Assembly (NCBI GenBank): GCA_021299715.1
Contig: JAJTEL010000002.1
Coordinates: forward strand, 492,740 to 556,739
Source of the DNA: Ilumatobacteraceae bacterium
Lineage (GTDB): Bacteria; Actinomycetota; Acidimicrobiia; Acidimicrobiales; Ilumatobacteraceae
DNA: 64,000 nucleotides
Reading direction: 5' to 3'
Notes under the pieces: model-generated
What the model saw: only the letters and a program-made list of their open reading frames with translations
Database searches by the model: none
What the model was told of the DNA's origin: nothing
Program-made: the position numbers and the translations under genes
Shown here: positions 23,913-33,094 of the stretch, in pieces
Position numbering within the stretch: the stretch's first letter is position 1
Layout: each line of letters starts with the position of its first letter

Positions 23913-25247
23913 CTAATCACCTTTACGACGTACGCGCAATTTCAGCGGCGTAGAGCCGAACTGAAACGCTTCGCGAATGGATCTCTCGAGGTAACGAATG
24001 TAGGGCTGTGGCAGCTCGCGATTCACGAACAACGTGAACGTTGGGGGGTCTGCAGCACCTTGCACAGCGAACAAAACACGTGCGCCACCGCCCGCGGGCT
24101 GCTTCTGTTGTGCTTCGGCAATCACCTTGTTCACATCGCGTGTAGGGATTTTTCGATGATATTGATCGATGGCGTCTTGAAGAACTGGGCGGAGCTTATG
24201 TACGCCTTTGCCCGTGAGTGCTGAAATCTTCAACACGGGAGCATCATCGATGAAATACAACATGCGGGCGAGATCTGCTTCGACTTGTCGGCGCTGTTCC
24301 GACTCAAGAAGTTCCCATTTATTCAACACAATCAAAATGGGACAACCGGCAACATCCACACGCTCTGCTAAACGTTGATCTTGACTTGTCACACCAACTG
24401 TTGCGTCAATGACAAGCATGGCCACATCGGCTTCGTCAATAGCCTTCAACGCACGCACCAGTGAGTAGTACTCGGCAGAATCGTCAACCTTGCTTCGCTT
24501 GCGCATACCCGCGGTGTCCACAAACACCAATGGCCCATCTTCAGTTTCCACCAATGTGTCGATGGCATCTCGTGTTGTACCAGGCATGTCGTGCACAACC
24601 GAGCGCTCTTCACCAACGAGGCGATTAAACAGTGTGCTCTTTCCAACATTGGGACGACCAACAAGAGCAACACGGGGAACACCGTCTGCCCCCACTGGCT
24701 CTGGGCGATCGGATGGACGTTCAACTCGTGGAATACGCGCAACAACTTCATCGAGGAAATCTCCAGAGCGACGACCGTGAAGTGCAGAGACCGAAAAAGG
24801 CTCGCCAAGACCAAGAGACATAAATTCCCAACGCTCTTGCTCTCTGCGTTCATTGTCTGCTTTGTTAGCGACGAGCAAGACATCTACTCCACTGCGTCGT
24901 AACCATGCAGCGATGAGTTCGTCTTCGTCGGTAATACCCACGGACGCATCCACCATGAAAATGACCAAGTTGGCATCACGAACAGCTTCTTCTACTTGGC
25001 GACTGACTTTGTCGTCTAGTTCAGAACCACTGGGCATCCAGCCGCCTGTGTCCACAATCCAGAATTCAATTCCCAACCATTGCGCCAAACGTTGGTGCCT
25101 GTCGCGAGTAACACCGGGGCGGTCTTCCACAATTGCTGCACGCTCGCCAATGACTCGGTTGAACCATGTGCTCTTTCCAACGTTGGGGCGACCAACAATG
25201 ACCACCGTGGGAAATTCAACTTCTACAGATTCTTCAACGTCAGACAT
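23913..25247 (-). CDS. der: Ribosome-assembly GTPase Der (EngA)
   Basis: Double-GTPase needed for 50S subunit maturation. The first G domain has GRPNVGKSTWFNR, DTGGW and NKADN; the second has GRPNVGKSTLFNRLV, DTAGMRKRSKV and NKWELL. The C-terminal KH-like domain follows (FTLFVNRELPQPYIRYLE). 444 residues is normal. It starts 8 bases inside the end of the DUF512 gene, so translation is coupled. Confidence 0.97.
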   Translation of the reverse strand: MSDVEESVEVEFPTVVIVGRPNVGKSTWFNRVIGERAAIVEDRPGVTRDRHQRLAQWLGIEFWIVDTGGWMPSGSELDDKVSRQVEEAVRDANLVIFMVDASVGITDEDELIAAWLRRSGVDVLLVANKADNERREQERWEFMSLGLGEPFSVSALHGRRSGDFLDEVVARIPRVERPSDRPEPVGADGVPRVALVGRPNVGKSTLFNRLVGEERSVVHDMPGTTRDAIDTLVETEDGPLVFVDTAGMRKRSKVDDSAEYYSLVRALKAIDEADVAMLVIDATVGVTSQDQRLAERVDVAGCPILIVLNKWELLESEQRRQVEADLARMLYFIDDAPVLKISALTGKGVHKLRPVLQDAIDQYHRKIPTRDVNKVIAEAQQKQPAGGGARVLFAVQGAADPPTFTLFVNRELPQPYIRYLERSIREAFQFGSTPLKLRVRRKGD

Positions 25248-26682
25248 GGGGCTCTACTTTCTGTGCCTCCAGTAAACGATGACGCAAAGCCACACCGCTC
25301 GTCGCGATGATCTCCACATCGAATTCCTTCGATAAATCGTCCACTGTTGCCCCATCGAGGAACACACCCTCGTTAAGGCACACATCAGGAAGCAGGTAGA
25401 CATTCTCGCCGCCAAAATCCCTCAAAGTGCGGACTATGTCGGAATAGGTCAATAAACCAGCCACGGCGGTATTGCCCCCGAAGTGCTCATTGCGCACCTC
25501 CACTACTGGAACGTGACCAAAGCCTTGTTCGGGAAGAATGCGACGAAACATAGAAGCCCCATACGAACCCGATACCACTGCTGGTGGCTTGGCACTTCGC
25601 GTGGCTCGCGACCGCAGCGCGACACTGACAACTGACGCTGGTCTCAGGGACGTTTCTGCTGCAGGATTCGCCGGCCGTGTGTACGCAGAGGGGTTAGGGG
25701 CGTCGACCGATGCGAAGAAGCCATCTGAACGCCCCATCACCTCTGGACCATTTCCACCAAACGATTCAATAAACGAACGAACAAGACCTACCCCATCTTC
25801 CAACATGGGATAGTCGCCGTAGTGAGAAGCAGACGGGACATCGCGGTGAGCCACCATGTAGAACTCGTCGGCCAAGTGAATGGGTTGGAAACCCAAAACA
25901 CCACGGAAGCGTTCTTGCCAAGTCTCGACAATGGTGATGACATTTGCTGCTTCGTCCGGTGTGTGCACACGCATGCGAGATTCGCTGTTATATCGCGACA
26001 GACCAAGTGGAACTATGGCAATTGATTCCAATTCAGGAAACTGCTCTAACAGTCCGCACAATGTTGAATCGAGAACATCGCCATCATTAACACCAGGGCA
26101 TAAAACTATTTGTGCACGTGCATTAATGCCATTGTCCAACATCAGACGCAACCAACGAAGACTGAATCCGCCTCGATTGTTTCGAAGCATCTCGGAGCGA
26201 ACATGTGGATCGACCGCATGAATACTGACGTACAGCGGCGACAGTCGTTCATCTATGACTCGCTCTAGATCGGCTTCGGTAAAACGCGTCAGAGTGGTGA
26301 AGTTTCCGAACAAGAAACTGAGCCTGTAATCGTCGTCTTTCAAATACAGGCTTTGTCGCATGCCTTTGGGCAACTGATAAATAAAACAAAACTCACAGTG
26401 GTTGTCACACGTGTGAATTCGGTCGAACACAGCACTTGACACACTTGCCCCAAATGGCTCACCTGACTGCCGTTCCACCACAATGTCTAACGATTCTCGA
26501 CCACGTGCAACATGCAGGTCTACAAGGTCGGATTCCACCAGTCGATGCCATTCCAGAATGTCTCTTGGCGACACACCATTTACAGAGACGATTCGGTCAC
26601 CAGCAAGCAACCCAGCACGAAACGCAGCCGACGATGGCTCTACTGCTGAAATCTCCGGTAGAGAGTCAATGACCGCACTCAC
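25240..26682 (-). CDS. DUF512 radical-SAM protein with N-terminal PDZ domain
   Basis: A 480-residue iron-sulfur protein. Residues 10-70 are PDZ-like (PSSAAFRAGLLAGDRIVSVN). The radical-SAM Cys triad is CDNHCEFC (C-x3-C-x2-C, about 91-98). The C-terminal DUF512 region includes EVRNEHFGGNTAVAGLLT and a VYLLPDVCLNEG stretch. An about 40-residue Ser/Ala/Arg linker before it looks less conserved. The chemistry is unknown. Its coupling with der suggests an RNA- or ribosome-related role, but this is inference. GTG start 7 bases after TAGCCT. Confidence 0.88.
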   Translation of the reverse strand: MSAVIDSLPEISAVEPSSAAFRAGLLAGDRIVSVNGVSPRDILEWHRLVESDLVDLHVARGRESLDIVVERQSGEPFGASVSSAVFDRIHTCDNHCEFCFIYQLPKGMRQSLYLKDDDYRLSFLFGNFTTLTRFTEADLERVIDERLSPLYVSIHAVDPHVRSEMLRNNRGGFSLRWLRLMLDNGINARAQIVLCPGVNDGDVLDSTLCGLLEQFPELESIAIVPLGLSRYNSESRMRVHTPDEAANVITIVETWQERFRGVLGFQPIHLADEFYMVAHRDVPSASHYGDYPMLEDGVGLVRSFIESFGGNGPEVMGRSDGFFASVDAPNPSAYTRPANPAAETSLRPASVVSVALRSRATRSAKPPAVVSGSYGASMFRRILPEQGFGHVPVVEVRNEHFGGNTAVAGLLTYSDIVRTLRDFGGENVYLLPDVCLNEGVFLDGATVDDLSKEFDVEIIATSGVALRHRLLEAQKVEPHV

Positions 26683-26689
26683 CTGTCAC

Positions 26690-26695
26690 AGGCTA
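26690..26695 (-). promoter_or_regulatory. -10 box of the DUF512-der operon
   Basis: TAGCCT on the minus strand, 7 bases before GTG 26682. Confidence 0.6.
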
Positions 26696-26712
26696 CCTTC
26701 GTGGCTTCTCGC

Positions 26713-26718
26713 TAGTCT
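26713..26718 (+). promoter_or_regulatory. -10 box of ispH
   Basis: TAGTCT, 11 bases before ATG 26730, so a leader of a few bases is likely. Confidence 0.5.
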
Positions 26719-26729
26719 GAAGTTGCTCT

Positions 26730-27767
26730 ATGGCTGTTGACAAAGTACTGCTTGCGTCTCCGCGGGGATTCTGTGCTGGCGTAGAAATGGCCATTAAAGC
26801 GCTGGCCTGGATGGTTCGCAGTTTTGACGAACCCGTGTACTGCTACCACGAGATAGTTCACAACAAGATAGTTGTTGACCGATTTATTGAAAAGGGTGTG
26901 GTGTTCGTCGACTCCATTGACGAAGTACCCCAAGGGTCACCCATCATGCTGTCAGCACATGGCTCAGCACCCGAAGTTGTGGCGGCCGCGCGATCGCGCG
27001 GCAGTTATGTGGTCGATGCGGTATGTCCGCTAGTGACCAAGGTTCATCACGAAGTAAAGACTCGTGCTGGCAAAGGATTCCACATCGTCTATGTCGGCCA
27101 CGAAGGTCACGAAGAAGCCGTGGGCACTATGGCAGTTGCACCACACGCCATTACGCGAGTCGAATCAGTTGAAGAAGTAAATGCCCTTCCAGAGTTTGAC
27201 CAACCCGTTGCCATGCTCGCTCAGACCACGTTGTCCCATCGAGAATGGAACGAAGTGGCAGTGCAAGTGAAGTCGCGTTTCCCGAATGTGTGGACCCCTG
27301 GTCGAAGTGACCTGTGTTTCGCAACAACAAATAGACAGAGTGCGTTGACATCTATTGCCCCACGTGTCGACGCGTTCATTGTTATTGGATCATCGAACAG
27401 TTCAAACACACGAGCACTTGAACGTCTTGCAACCGAATCAGGCTGTCAACAGGTGTACCGCGTGAATTCAGCAGACGAATTGCCTGATTCACTGTCGGGC
27501 ACCATAGGTGTTACTGCTGGCGCATCTGCACCGGAAGAACTTGTACTTGGTGTCTTGGCGCGACTGGCACCCATCAATGGTGTGGAAGAAGTCTTCGTTA
27601 CCGATGAGGACGAATACTTTCCTCCGCCACGCAATATTCGCGATCTCCAAGCGGCAATAGATCTTGCCATCACCGCCATGAGTGGCGCGGCGGTGCTTGC
27701 AACTCCCACAATGGATGACCGCGCACTTGCAGCAAGCACTGTCCTTGAGGCACTCTCTGAGACATGA
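26730..27767 (+). CDS. ispH: 4-hydroxy-3-methylbut-2-enyl diphosphate reductase
   Basis: Last step of the MEP isoprenoid route, making IPP and DMAPP with a [4Fe-4S] cluster. The three cluster cysteines are in SPRGFCAGVEMAI, DAVCPLVTKVHHE and SDLCFATTNRQ. VGHEGHEEAVG holds substrate-contacting His residues, and GSSNSSNTRAL and GASAPEELV are standard. 345 residues, complete. TAGTCT lies 11 bases before the ATG, so a very short leader is likely. Presence of ispH implies isoprenoids, including the decaprenyl lipids used by the envelope genes, come from the MEP pathway. Confidence 0.97.
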   Translation: MAVDKVLLASPRGFCAGVEMAIKALAWMVRSFDEPVYCYHEIVHNKIVVDRFIEKGVVFVDSIDEVPQGSPIMLSAHGSAPEVVAAARSRGSYVVDAVCPLVTKVHHEVKTRAGKGFHIVYVGHEGHEEAVGTMAVAPHAITRVESVEEVNALPEFDQPVAMLAQTTLSHREWNEVAVQVKSRFPNVWTPGRSDLCFATTNRQSALTSIAPRVDAFIVIGSSNSSNTRALERLATESGCQQVYRVNSADELPDSLSGTIGVTAGASAPEELVLGVLARLAPINGVEEVFVTDEDEYFPPPRNIRDLQAAIDLAITAMSGAAVLATPTMDDRALAASTVLEALSET

Positions 27768-28174
27768 TTTCTCCCACACTTGATTCCATTCGTGTTTTTC
27801 TCCACCTCATCGGGGTCGCAATATGGATTGGTGGGCAAATCGTTCTTGCCGGCATAGTGCCATCGCTTCGCACTGTTGCCCCTCAAGCAATGAAGACAGT
27901 GGCGCAAGGTTTTGCTCGCATTGCCTGGCCTGCATTCATCGTTGTGGTGTTCACTGGCATGTGGGGGTTAGCCAGCACCGATATGTCCACTGAAAGCACT
28001 GAATACATGGTGACATTTGGACTCAAGATGCTCTTCGTTGGCGTCGCAGTCATTGCAACACTGATTCATTCGAATGGCACAAGTAAGGCAGCAAAAGGAA
28101 TCGGCGGAGCAGCAAGTTTGCTCACCTCTTTACTCGCCGCTTTTGCGGGTGTCTTAATGGCACACGTGGGCTAG
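27764..28174 (+). CDS. CopD-like four-helix membrane protein
   Basis: A 136-residue membrane protein with about four hydrophobic helices. The first helix FLHLIGVAIWIGGQIVLAG has the His and WIGG pattern of the CopD/CopC-D and haem-type membrane families. A second His-bearing segment is TLIHSNG. The ATG overlaps the ispH stop by 4 bases, so it is co-expressed with ispH. Copper handling or haem binding is possible, but neither is shown. Confidence 0.7.
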   Translation: MISPTLDSIRVFLHLIGVAIWIGGQIVLAGIVPSLRTVAPQAMKTVAQGFARIAWPAFIVVVFTGMWGLASTDMSTESTEYMVTFGLKMLFVGVAVIATLIHSNGTSKAAKGIGGAASLLTSLLAAFAGVLMAHVG

Positions 28175-28184
28175 CGCCCTCGCT

Positions 28185-29384
28185 TTAGTTGCGAGGAACT
28201 TTGCTCCATGCAACTTCACGGTCGACACGTACGTCTCCGGGAAGTCCAAGAATGCGCTCACCGAGGATGTTCTTCATCACTTCGGTAGTTCCGCCTTCAA
28301 TCGAGTTCGCACGTGAACGCAAGAAAGCCTTCTGAATTCCTTCAAAGCTCATTGCCGTTTCTGGGCGAACCATCTCGTAAGACCCGTAAAGCATTCCGTC
28401 GGCACCCATGAGCCCAATGGTGAACTCGTAGACAGCCTTGTTCAGGTTTGCGCTTTCCATCTTGCCGATGGAGCCTTCAGGACCAGGAGCACCCATGCGT
28501 CGTTGAGCATTTGCACGAATGTTCGTAAGACGGTGAACTTCAGCACGAATCCACAGCTTCATCAGTTCATCTTGTGATGCAGCATCCTTCTTGTCTTCTG
28601 GCAACGACTTCCATGTCTTGACTGCATGGGCAATTGATCCTGAACCCTTCTGAGGAATTGAACCACCGATGGACACGCGCTCGTTCATCAATGTTGTGAG
28701 GCTGACTCGCCATCCGTCGCCCGGATTGCCCAGCATTTCCTTTTCAGAGATACGTACATCGGTGAAATACACCTCGTTGAACTCGGCTTCACCCGTCATT
28801 TGACGCAGTGGTCGCACTTCAACACCAGGTGCTTGCATGTCAACCACGAACGCGGTGAGACCTGCGTGCTTGACAGCGTCGGAATCGGTACGAACGACCA
28901 ACAGACCCCATCGCGACAAGTGAGCCAAAGTGGTCCATACTTTTTGACCGTTACAGATCCACTCGTCACCGTCTTTTACGCCCTTTGACGAAAGTCCGGC
29001 AAAGTCAGAACCCGAACCTGGCTCGGAGAACAGCTGACACCACACTTCTTCTCCGGTGAACAACGGACGCAAGTAGCGCTTCTTCTGCTCTTCGCTTCCC
29101 CACTCAACAACAGTTGGACCGCACATGCCGTGACCAATTGGGTTACGCATCATTGGGTTGGGTGCTCCCGCGGCATAAATGGCCTCGTTCACAGTCTTTT
29201 GCAATTTTGCGTTTGCACCTAAACCGCCATGACCGACGGGGAAATGAACCCACGCAAGCCCCTTGTCGAATTGTGCACCGAGGAACTCTTGGGCAGACAC
29301 CTTGTTTGGTGGGAACTCAGCCAGCAATTCCTTGGCGAGTTCTAGAACTCGAGCCTCATCCACCGTTGACGTTGCAACACTCAT
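28185..29384 (-). CDS. Acyl-CoA dehydrogenase
   Basis: FAD-dependent acyl-CoA dehydrogenase of 399 residues. CQLFSEPGSGSDFAGL and ICNGQKVWTTLAHLSRWGLL are FAD/substrate-site motifs, and SRANSIEGGTTEVMKNILGERILGLP is the C-terminal FAD-binding segment. No Glu base is obvious at the usual C-terminal site, as in several actinobacterial FadE branches (FadE17/28-like), so it may act on bulky acyl-CoAs. An AGGGGA site 6 bases before the ATG shows ordinary Shine-Dalgarno initiation. It is divergent from an AMP ligase that could supply its substrate. Confidence 0.9.
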   Translation of the reverse strand: MSVATSTVDEARVLELAKELLAEFPPNKVSAQEFLGAQFDKGLAWVHFPVGHGGLGANAKLQKTVNEAIYAAGAPNPMMRNPIGHGMCGPTVVEWGSEEQKKRYLRPLFTGEEVWCQLFSEPGSGSDFAGLSSKGVKDGDEWICNGQKVWTTLAHLSRWGLLVVRTDSDAVKHAGLTAFVVDMQAPGVEVRPLRQMTGEAEFNEVYFTDVRISEKEMLGNPGDGWRVSLTTLMNERVSIGGSIPQKGSGSIAHAVKTWKSLPEDKKDAASQDELMKLWIRAEVHRLTNIRANAQRRMGAPGPEGSIGKMESANLNKAVYEFTIGLMGADGMLYGSYEMVRPETAMSFEGIQKAFLRSRANSIEGGTTEVMKNILGERILGLPGDVRVDREVAWSKVPRN

Positions 29385-29485
29385 GTGATTCCCCTTAGTG
29401 AGTAGTTGGGACGAATAATAGGTGTCTTTCTCGCCAATATACGAGCCGCTCGCGCCCCGAAACCATTGTGACCTGCGTCATTCAC

Positions 29486-29491
29486 TAGTTT
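29486..29491 (+). promoter_or_regulatory. -10 box of the AMP ligase-GDPD operon
   Basis: TAGTTT, 7 bases before ATG 29499. Confidence 0.6.
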
Positions 29492-29498
29492 GTAGCCC

Positions 29499-31055
29499 AT
29501 GTACCCAGGCGTTCATGCAGAAACTCACCCCAACCGTCCCGCTGTCATTCTCGCCGAGACCGGCGAAATCATCACGTATGCACAGCTTCACGAAGGCGCT
29601 GTCCGGCTTTCCAATGTGTTGCGAGCAGCAGGTCTCCAACCAGGCGATCACATTGCTCTGTGTATGGAAAACCATCCGCGGTACTTGGAAGTCATCTGGG
29701 GTTGCCACTACGCGGGCCTTGTGTACACCGCATGTTCAAGTCGCCTCACTAGTGCAGAACTGACATACATCATCAACGATTGTGCTGCTAAGGCCTACAT
29801 CACATCGAAATATAAAGCAGATCAAGCACTAGAAATTGCGAACGGAATTCCCAACGTGGGATTGCGTCTCATGCTGAGTGGAACTGTTGATGGCTACGAC
29901 TCGTACGAGACAGTTGTCAACTCTGCATCAACAACACCTCTTGAGAACATGGTCGACGGAACAGACATGTTGTACTCCAGCGGTACAACGGGAATGCCAA
30001 AAGGCGTTGCGCGAGCATTTGCTACAACACCGCTTGGAACATCTGCTGGTCTTGGTGTTGCTGTTACTGATTTCTTATTCAAGTTCCGCGATGGAATGGT
30101 GTATCTCTCCCCTGCGCCGCTGTACCACGCAGCACCACTTCGCTTCAACATGTCAGTTCATGTCAAAGGCGGAACCACTGTTGTGATGGAACACTTCGAC
30201 GCAGAGAACTACATCGCGTTTGCCGACAAGTACAAGGCAACGCACACGCAGCTTGTACCCACCATGTTCATCCGCATGCTGAAGCTAGACCCTGCAGTGC
30301 GCACCAAATACGACATCTCTTCTCTAGAAGTTGCCATTCATGCCGCCGCACCATGTCCAGCGGAAACGAAGAAAGCAATGATCGAATGGTGGGGACCCAT
30401 CATTCATGAGTACTACGCAGGCACAGAAGGAAATGGTTTTGTGTACTGCAACAGTGAAATGTGGCTAGCCCACCCCGGAACGGTGGGCACCGCAATTCAA
30501 GGCGTGGTGCACATTTGTGACGACGAAGGAAATGAAATGCCAAACGGCGAATCAGGAACGGTGTACTTCGAAGGCACAGCACAATTCGAATATCACAACG
30601 ACCCGGAAAAGACGAAGTCATCTCGCGATCCAAAGGGTCGTGGTTGGACAACATTGGGCGATGTTGGCTATCTCGATGCAGACAACTTCTTGTATCTCAC
30701 CGACCGCAAAGCCTTCATGATTATCTCTGGCGGCGTGAACATCTATCCGCAGGAATCAGAGAACGTTCTGGTTAATCACCCGGCAGTTGTTGACGTTGCA
30801 GTCTTCGGAGTTCCAAATGAAGATTTTGGCGAAGAGGTCAAGGGAGTCGTTCAACCTGTTTCTATGCCTGCAACTCCAGAAGAAGCTGCCGCGCTAGAGA
30901 AAGAACTCATTGCGTACTGTCGCAGCCAGCTGGCAGATGTGAAGTGCCCTCGCAGTATCGATTTCCGTCCCGAACTTCCCCGCCACCCAACGGGCAAGTT
31001 GTACAAGCGATTGCTGAAAGACGAGTACTGGAAAGCGGCGGGACGCTCCATCTAA
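29499..31055 (+). CDS. AMP-dependent acyl-CoA synthetase (FadD-like)
   Basis: ANL-superfamily ligase that activates a carboxylic acid via an acyl-adenylate and forms its CoA ester. Key motifs are MLYSSGTTGMPKGV (P-loop, about 157-170), EYYAGTEGNG (A5), TLGDVGYLDADNFLYLTDR (A7/A8) and PRHPTGKLYKRLLKDEY with the catalytic lysine. 518 residues is normal. TAGTTT ends 7 bases before the ATG. The GDPD gene starts at its stop codon (TAATG). Confidence 0.93.
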   Translation: MYPGVHAETHPNRPAVILAETGEIITYAQLHEGAVRLSNVLRAAGLQPGDHIALCMENHPRYLEVIWGCHYAGLVYTACSSRLTSAELTYIINDCAAKAYITSKYKADQALEIANGIPNVGLRLMLSGTVDGYDSYETVVNSASTTPLENMVDGTDMLYSSGTTGMPKGVARAFATTPLGTSAGLGVAVTDFLFKFRDGMVYLSPAPLYHAAPLRFNMSVHVKGGTTVVMEHFDAENYIAFADKYKATHTQLVPTMFIRMLKLDPAVRTKYDISSLEVAIHAAAPCPAETKKAMIEWWGPIIHEYYAGTEGNGFVYCNSEMWLAHPGTVGTAIQGVVHICDDEGNEMPNGESGTVYFEGTAQFEYHNDPEKTKSSRDPKGRGWTTLGDVGYLDADNFLYLTDRKAFMIISGGVNIYPQESENVLVNHPAVVDVAVFGVPNEDFGEEVKGVVQPVSMPATPEEAAALEKELIAYCRSQLADVKCPRSIDFRPELPRHPTGKLYKRLLKDEYWKAAGRSI

Positions 31056-31816
31056 TGGCGTCGCGTCACCCCTACCTAGACAACACAACGCCAATTGCAT
31101 TCGCGCATCGCGGTGGAACATCGGCAGCGCCAGAGAACACTCTGCGTTCATTCGCCGATGCCGTTGCACTTGGCTATCGCTATATAGAAACAGATGTTCA
31201 TGCCACGTCAGATGGCGTACTTGTTGCCTTCCACGACAACGACCTGAAGCGCACATGCGGCGAAGACAGAACCATTGAAGGAAGCACGCTGGCGGAATTG
31301 AAATCGGCACGCATTGACGGAACCGACCCCATTCCCCTACTCGACGATCTTCTTGATGAATGGCCAGACATTCGCATCAACATCGACTGCAAAGCCGACT
31401 CTGCGCTTGAGCCGCTTATACAGACCCTTCGCACTCGCAACATTCTCGACAGAGTGTGTATCGGAAGCTTTAGCGATGCACGTCTTGCCCGCATACGAGC
31501 AGAGTTTGGCGATTCCGTGTGTACGTCAATGGGCCCGAAAGAAGTAGCCAAACTTGTTGCGCGTAGTTCCACCAGAGTCCCCCTTCATCCATCACGCCAT
31601 GCGCTTGCCGCTCAAGTACCCGTCAAGCAGGGCCCAATTCCTGTCACCACACAACGTCTCGTCGATGTTGCACACTCCATGGGAATTCAGGTGCATGTAT
31701 GGACTGTTGATGACCCCATAGAAATTGCTCGCCTTCTTGACTTGGGCGTTGATGGCGTTATGAGCGATGACACGCGAGCACTTCGCGATGTCTTTCAGGC
31801 ACGCGGACACTGGTAG
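31055..31816 (+). CDS. Glycerophosphodiester phosphodiesterase family protein
   Basis: TIM-barrel phosphodiesterase that splits glycerophosphodiesters into glycerol-3-phosphate and an alcohol. FAHRGGTSAAPENTLRSF, YIETDVHATSDGVLV and AFHDNDLKRTC give the catalytic His pair and the metal-binding Glu/Asp. The C-terminal VHVWTVDDPIEIARLLDLGV is usual. No signal peptide, so cytoplasmic. The start is ATG 31055, sharing a base with the ligase stop. Confidence 0.92.
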   Translation: MASRHPYLDNTTPIAFAHRGGTSAAPENTLRSFADAVALGYRYIETDVHATSDGVLVAFHDNDLKRTCGEDRTIEGSTLAELKSARIDGTDPIPLLDDLLDEWPDIRINIDCKADSALEPLIQTLRTRNILDRVCIGSFSDARLARIRAEFGDSVCTSMGPKEVAKLVARSSTRVPLHPSRHALAAQVPVKQGPIPVTTQRLVDVAHSMGIQVHVWTVDDPIEIARLLDLGVDGVMSDDTRALRDVFQARGHW

Positions 31817-31886
31817 CCAACGGTCGGCAACACAACCTTTACATCTTGTTCACCATTCGGGGGCACGAAGTCAACCCTTTCTGGAG

Positions 31887-31892
31887 TACCTT
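31887..31892 (+). promoter_or_regulatory. -10 box of the LLM monooxygenase operon
   Basis: TACCTT, 6 bases before ATG 31899; decides that start. Confidence 0.55.
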
Positions 31893-31898
31893 CGTGGA

Positions 31899-33092
31899 AT
31901 GCGCGTTGACACCAACTTCTTCTGCACCGTTCCGATGCCCGATGCCGGAGACCCGAATATCAACCCCACAGATCGTCGGTACGGCAATGACGCTGTCATT
32001 GAGTGTTACAAAAACCTTGTTGAGTGGTCACGAACCGCTGACTCACTTGGATACGACACCATGTGGCTCACCGAACACCACTTCCAGTTTGAAGGGTACG
32101 AAGTTCTTCCAAACTTGATCATGTTCGGACAACACCTCGCAATGCTCACCAAGAACTTGCGCCTCGGACAAATGTTCAACGTCGTTCCCCAATGGCACCC
32201 GCTTCGACTTGCCGAAGACTTTGCACTGGCCGACATCATCACTGGTGGCCGCATGGAGTTCGGAGTTGGTCGAGGAACAGTTCCCAGAGAAGCATGGAGC
32301 CTCGGAACCGTTGTAGCGAGCGGAGACAATTCCATGTCCGCAGAACACGACCGTATTAACCGTCAGACATTTGAAGAGTCAATCGAAATCATCAAATCTG
32401 CGTGGACAAACGAACGCTTCAGTTACCGCGGCAAGCAGTTTGTTTTCCCTCCAGACGAAATCCCCGATCGTGGCAAGTACGTCGACGACCTCACTCTCAT
32501 CCCACGTCCTCTGCGCACTGTTGACGTGTATCAGCCCGTTACATCGCCAGAGACCATTGAATATGTCCCACGCGCTGGCCACAAGGCCGTGTACTGGTTG
32601 CAGAATGCAGACAGCCAAAAAGACAAGTGGGACCGTTACGCAGCCATTCGAGAAGAAATGGGAGAGCCGGTTGCACCAGGCGAAGACCGCGCCCTTGTTT
32701 TGAACATTCACGTGGGCAAAACCCGCGAAGCAGCAATGCGTAGAGGCGCGCCAGGCCATGACGAGTTCTGTCGCTTCTTGTCGCCATATGGACGCTTCTC
32801 CAGCTATCGCAATGCAGACGGATCAAAAGTGCCATTCGATTTCTGCCCCACCGTTGAAGACTCAAACGCACAGAAGATCATGGCCATTGGTTCCGTAGAC
32901 GATGTCGTTGACACAATCGGCTTTTGGAAAGACTTGCTCGACCTCAAGCATTTGTGCATTTTCTTTGATTTTCCCGGCATCTCGCGCGAGGAAATGAACG
33001 AGCAAATGCATTTGGTTGCAGAAGAAGTCATGCCACGTCTTGGCGAGACCATGGAACGTCGTCCACTTCCAAACCTTCAGCCACTCATCTAA
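31899..33092 (+). CDS. LLM-class flavin-dependent monooxygenase
   Basis: Luciferase-like TIM-barrel oxidoreductase using reduced FMN. Supporting segments are DTMWLTEHHFQFEGYEVLPN, WHPLRLAEDFALADIITGGR and the EFGVGRGTVPREAW stretch. The start is placed at ATG 31899, giving 397 residues, because TACCTT ends 6 bases upstream; a longer frame overlaps the GDPD gene and adds unconserved residues. An HLDK amidohydrolase follows after 2 bases, then an ABC importer, so a catabolic role on an imported small molecule, as for RutA on pyrimidines, is suggested. The substrate is unknown. Confidence 0.88.
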   Translation: MRVDTNFFCTVPMPDAGDPNINPTDRRYGNDAVIECYKNLVEWSRTADSLGYDTMWLTEHHFQFEGYEVLPNLIMFGQHLAMLTKNLRLGQMFNVVPQWHPLRLAEDFALADIITGGRMEFGVGRGTVPREAWSLGTVVASGDNSMSAEHDRINRQTFEESIEIIKSAWTNERFSYRGKQFVFPPDEIPDRGKYVDDLTLIPRPLRTVDVYQPVTSPETIEYVPRAGHKAVYWLQNADSQKDKWDRYAAIREEMGEPVAPGEDRALVLNIHVGKTREAAMRRGAPGHDEFCRFLSPYGRFSSYRNADGSKVPFDFCPTVEDSNAQKIMAIGSVDDVVDTIGFWKDLLDLKHLCIFFDFPGISREEMNEQMHLVAEEVMPRLGETMERRPLPNLQPLI

Positions 33093-33094
33093 AT

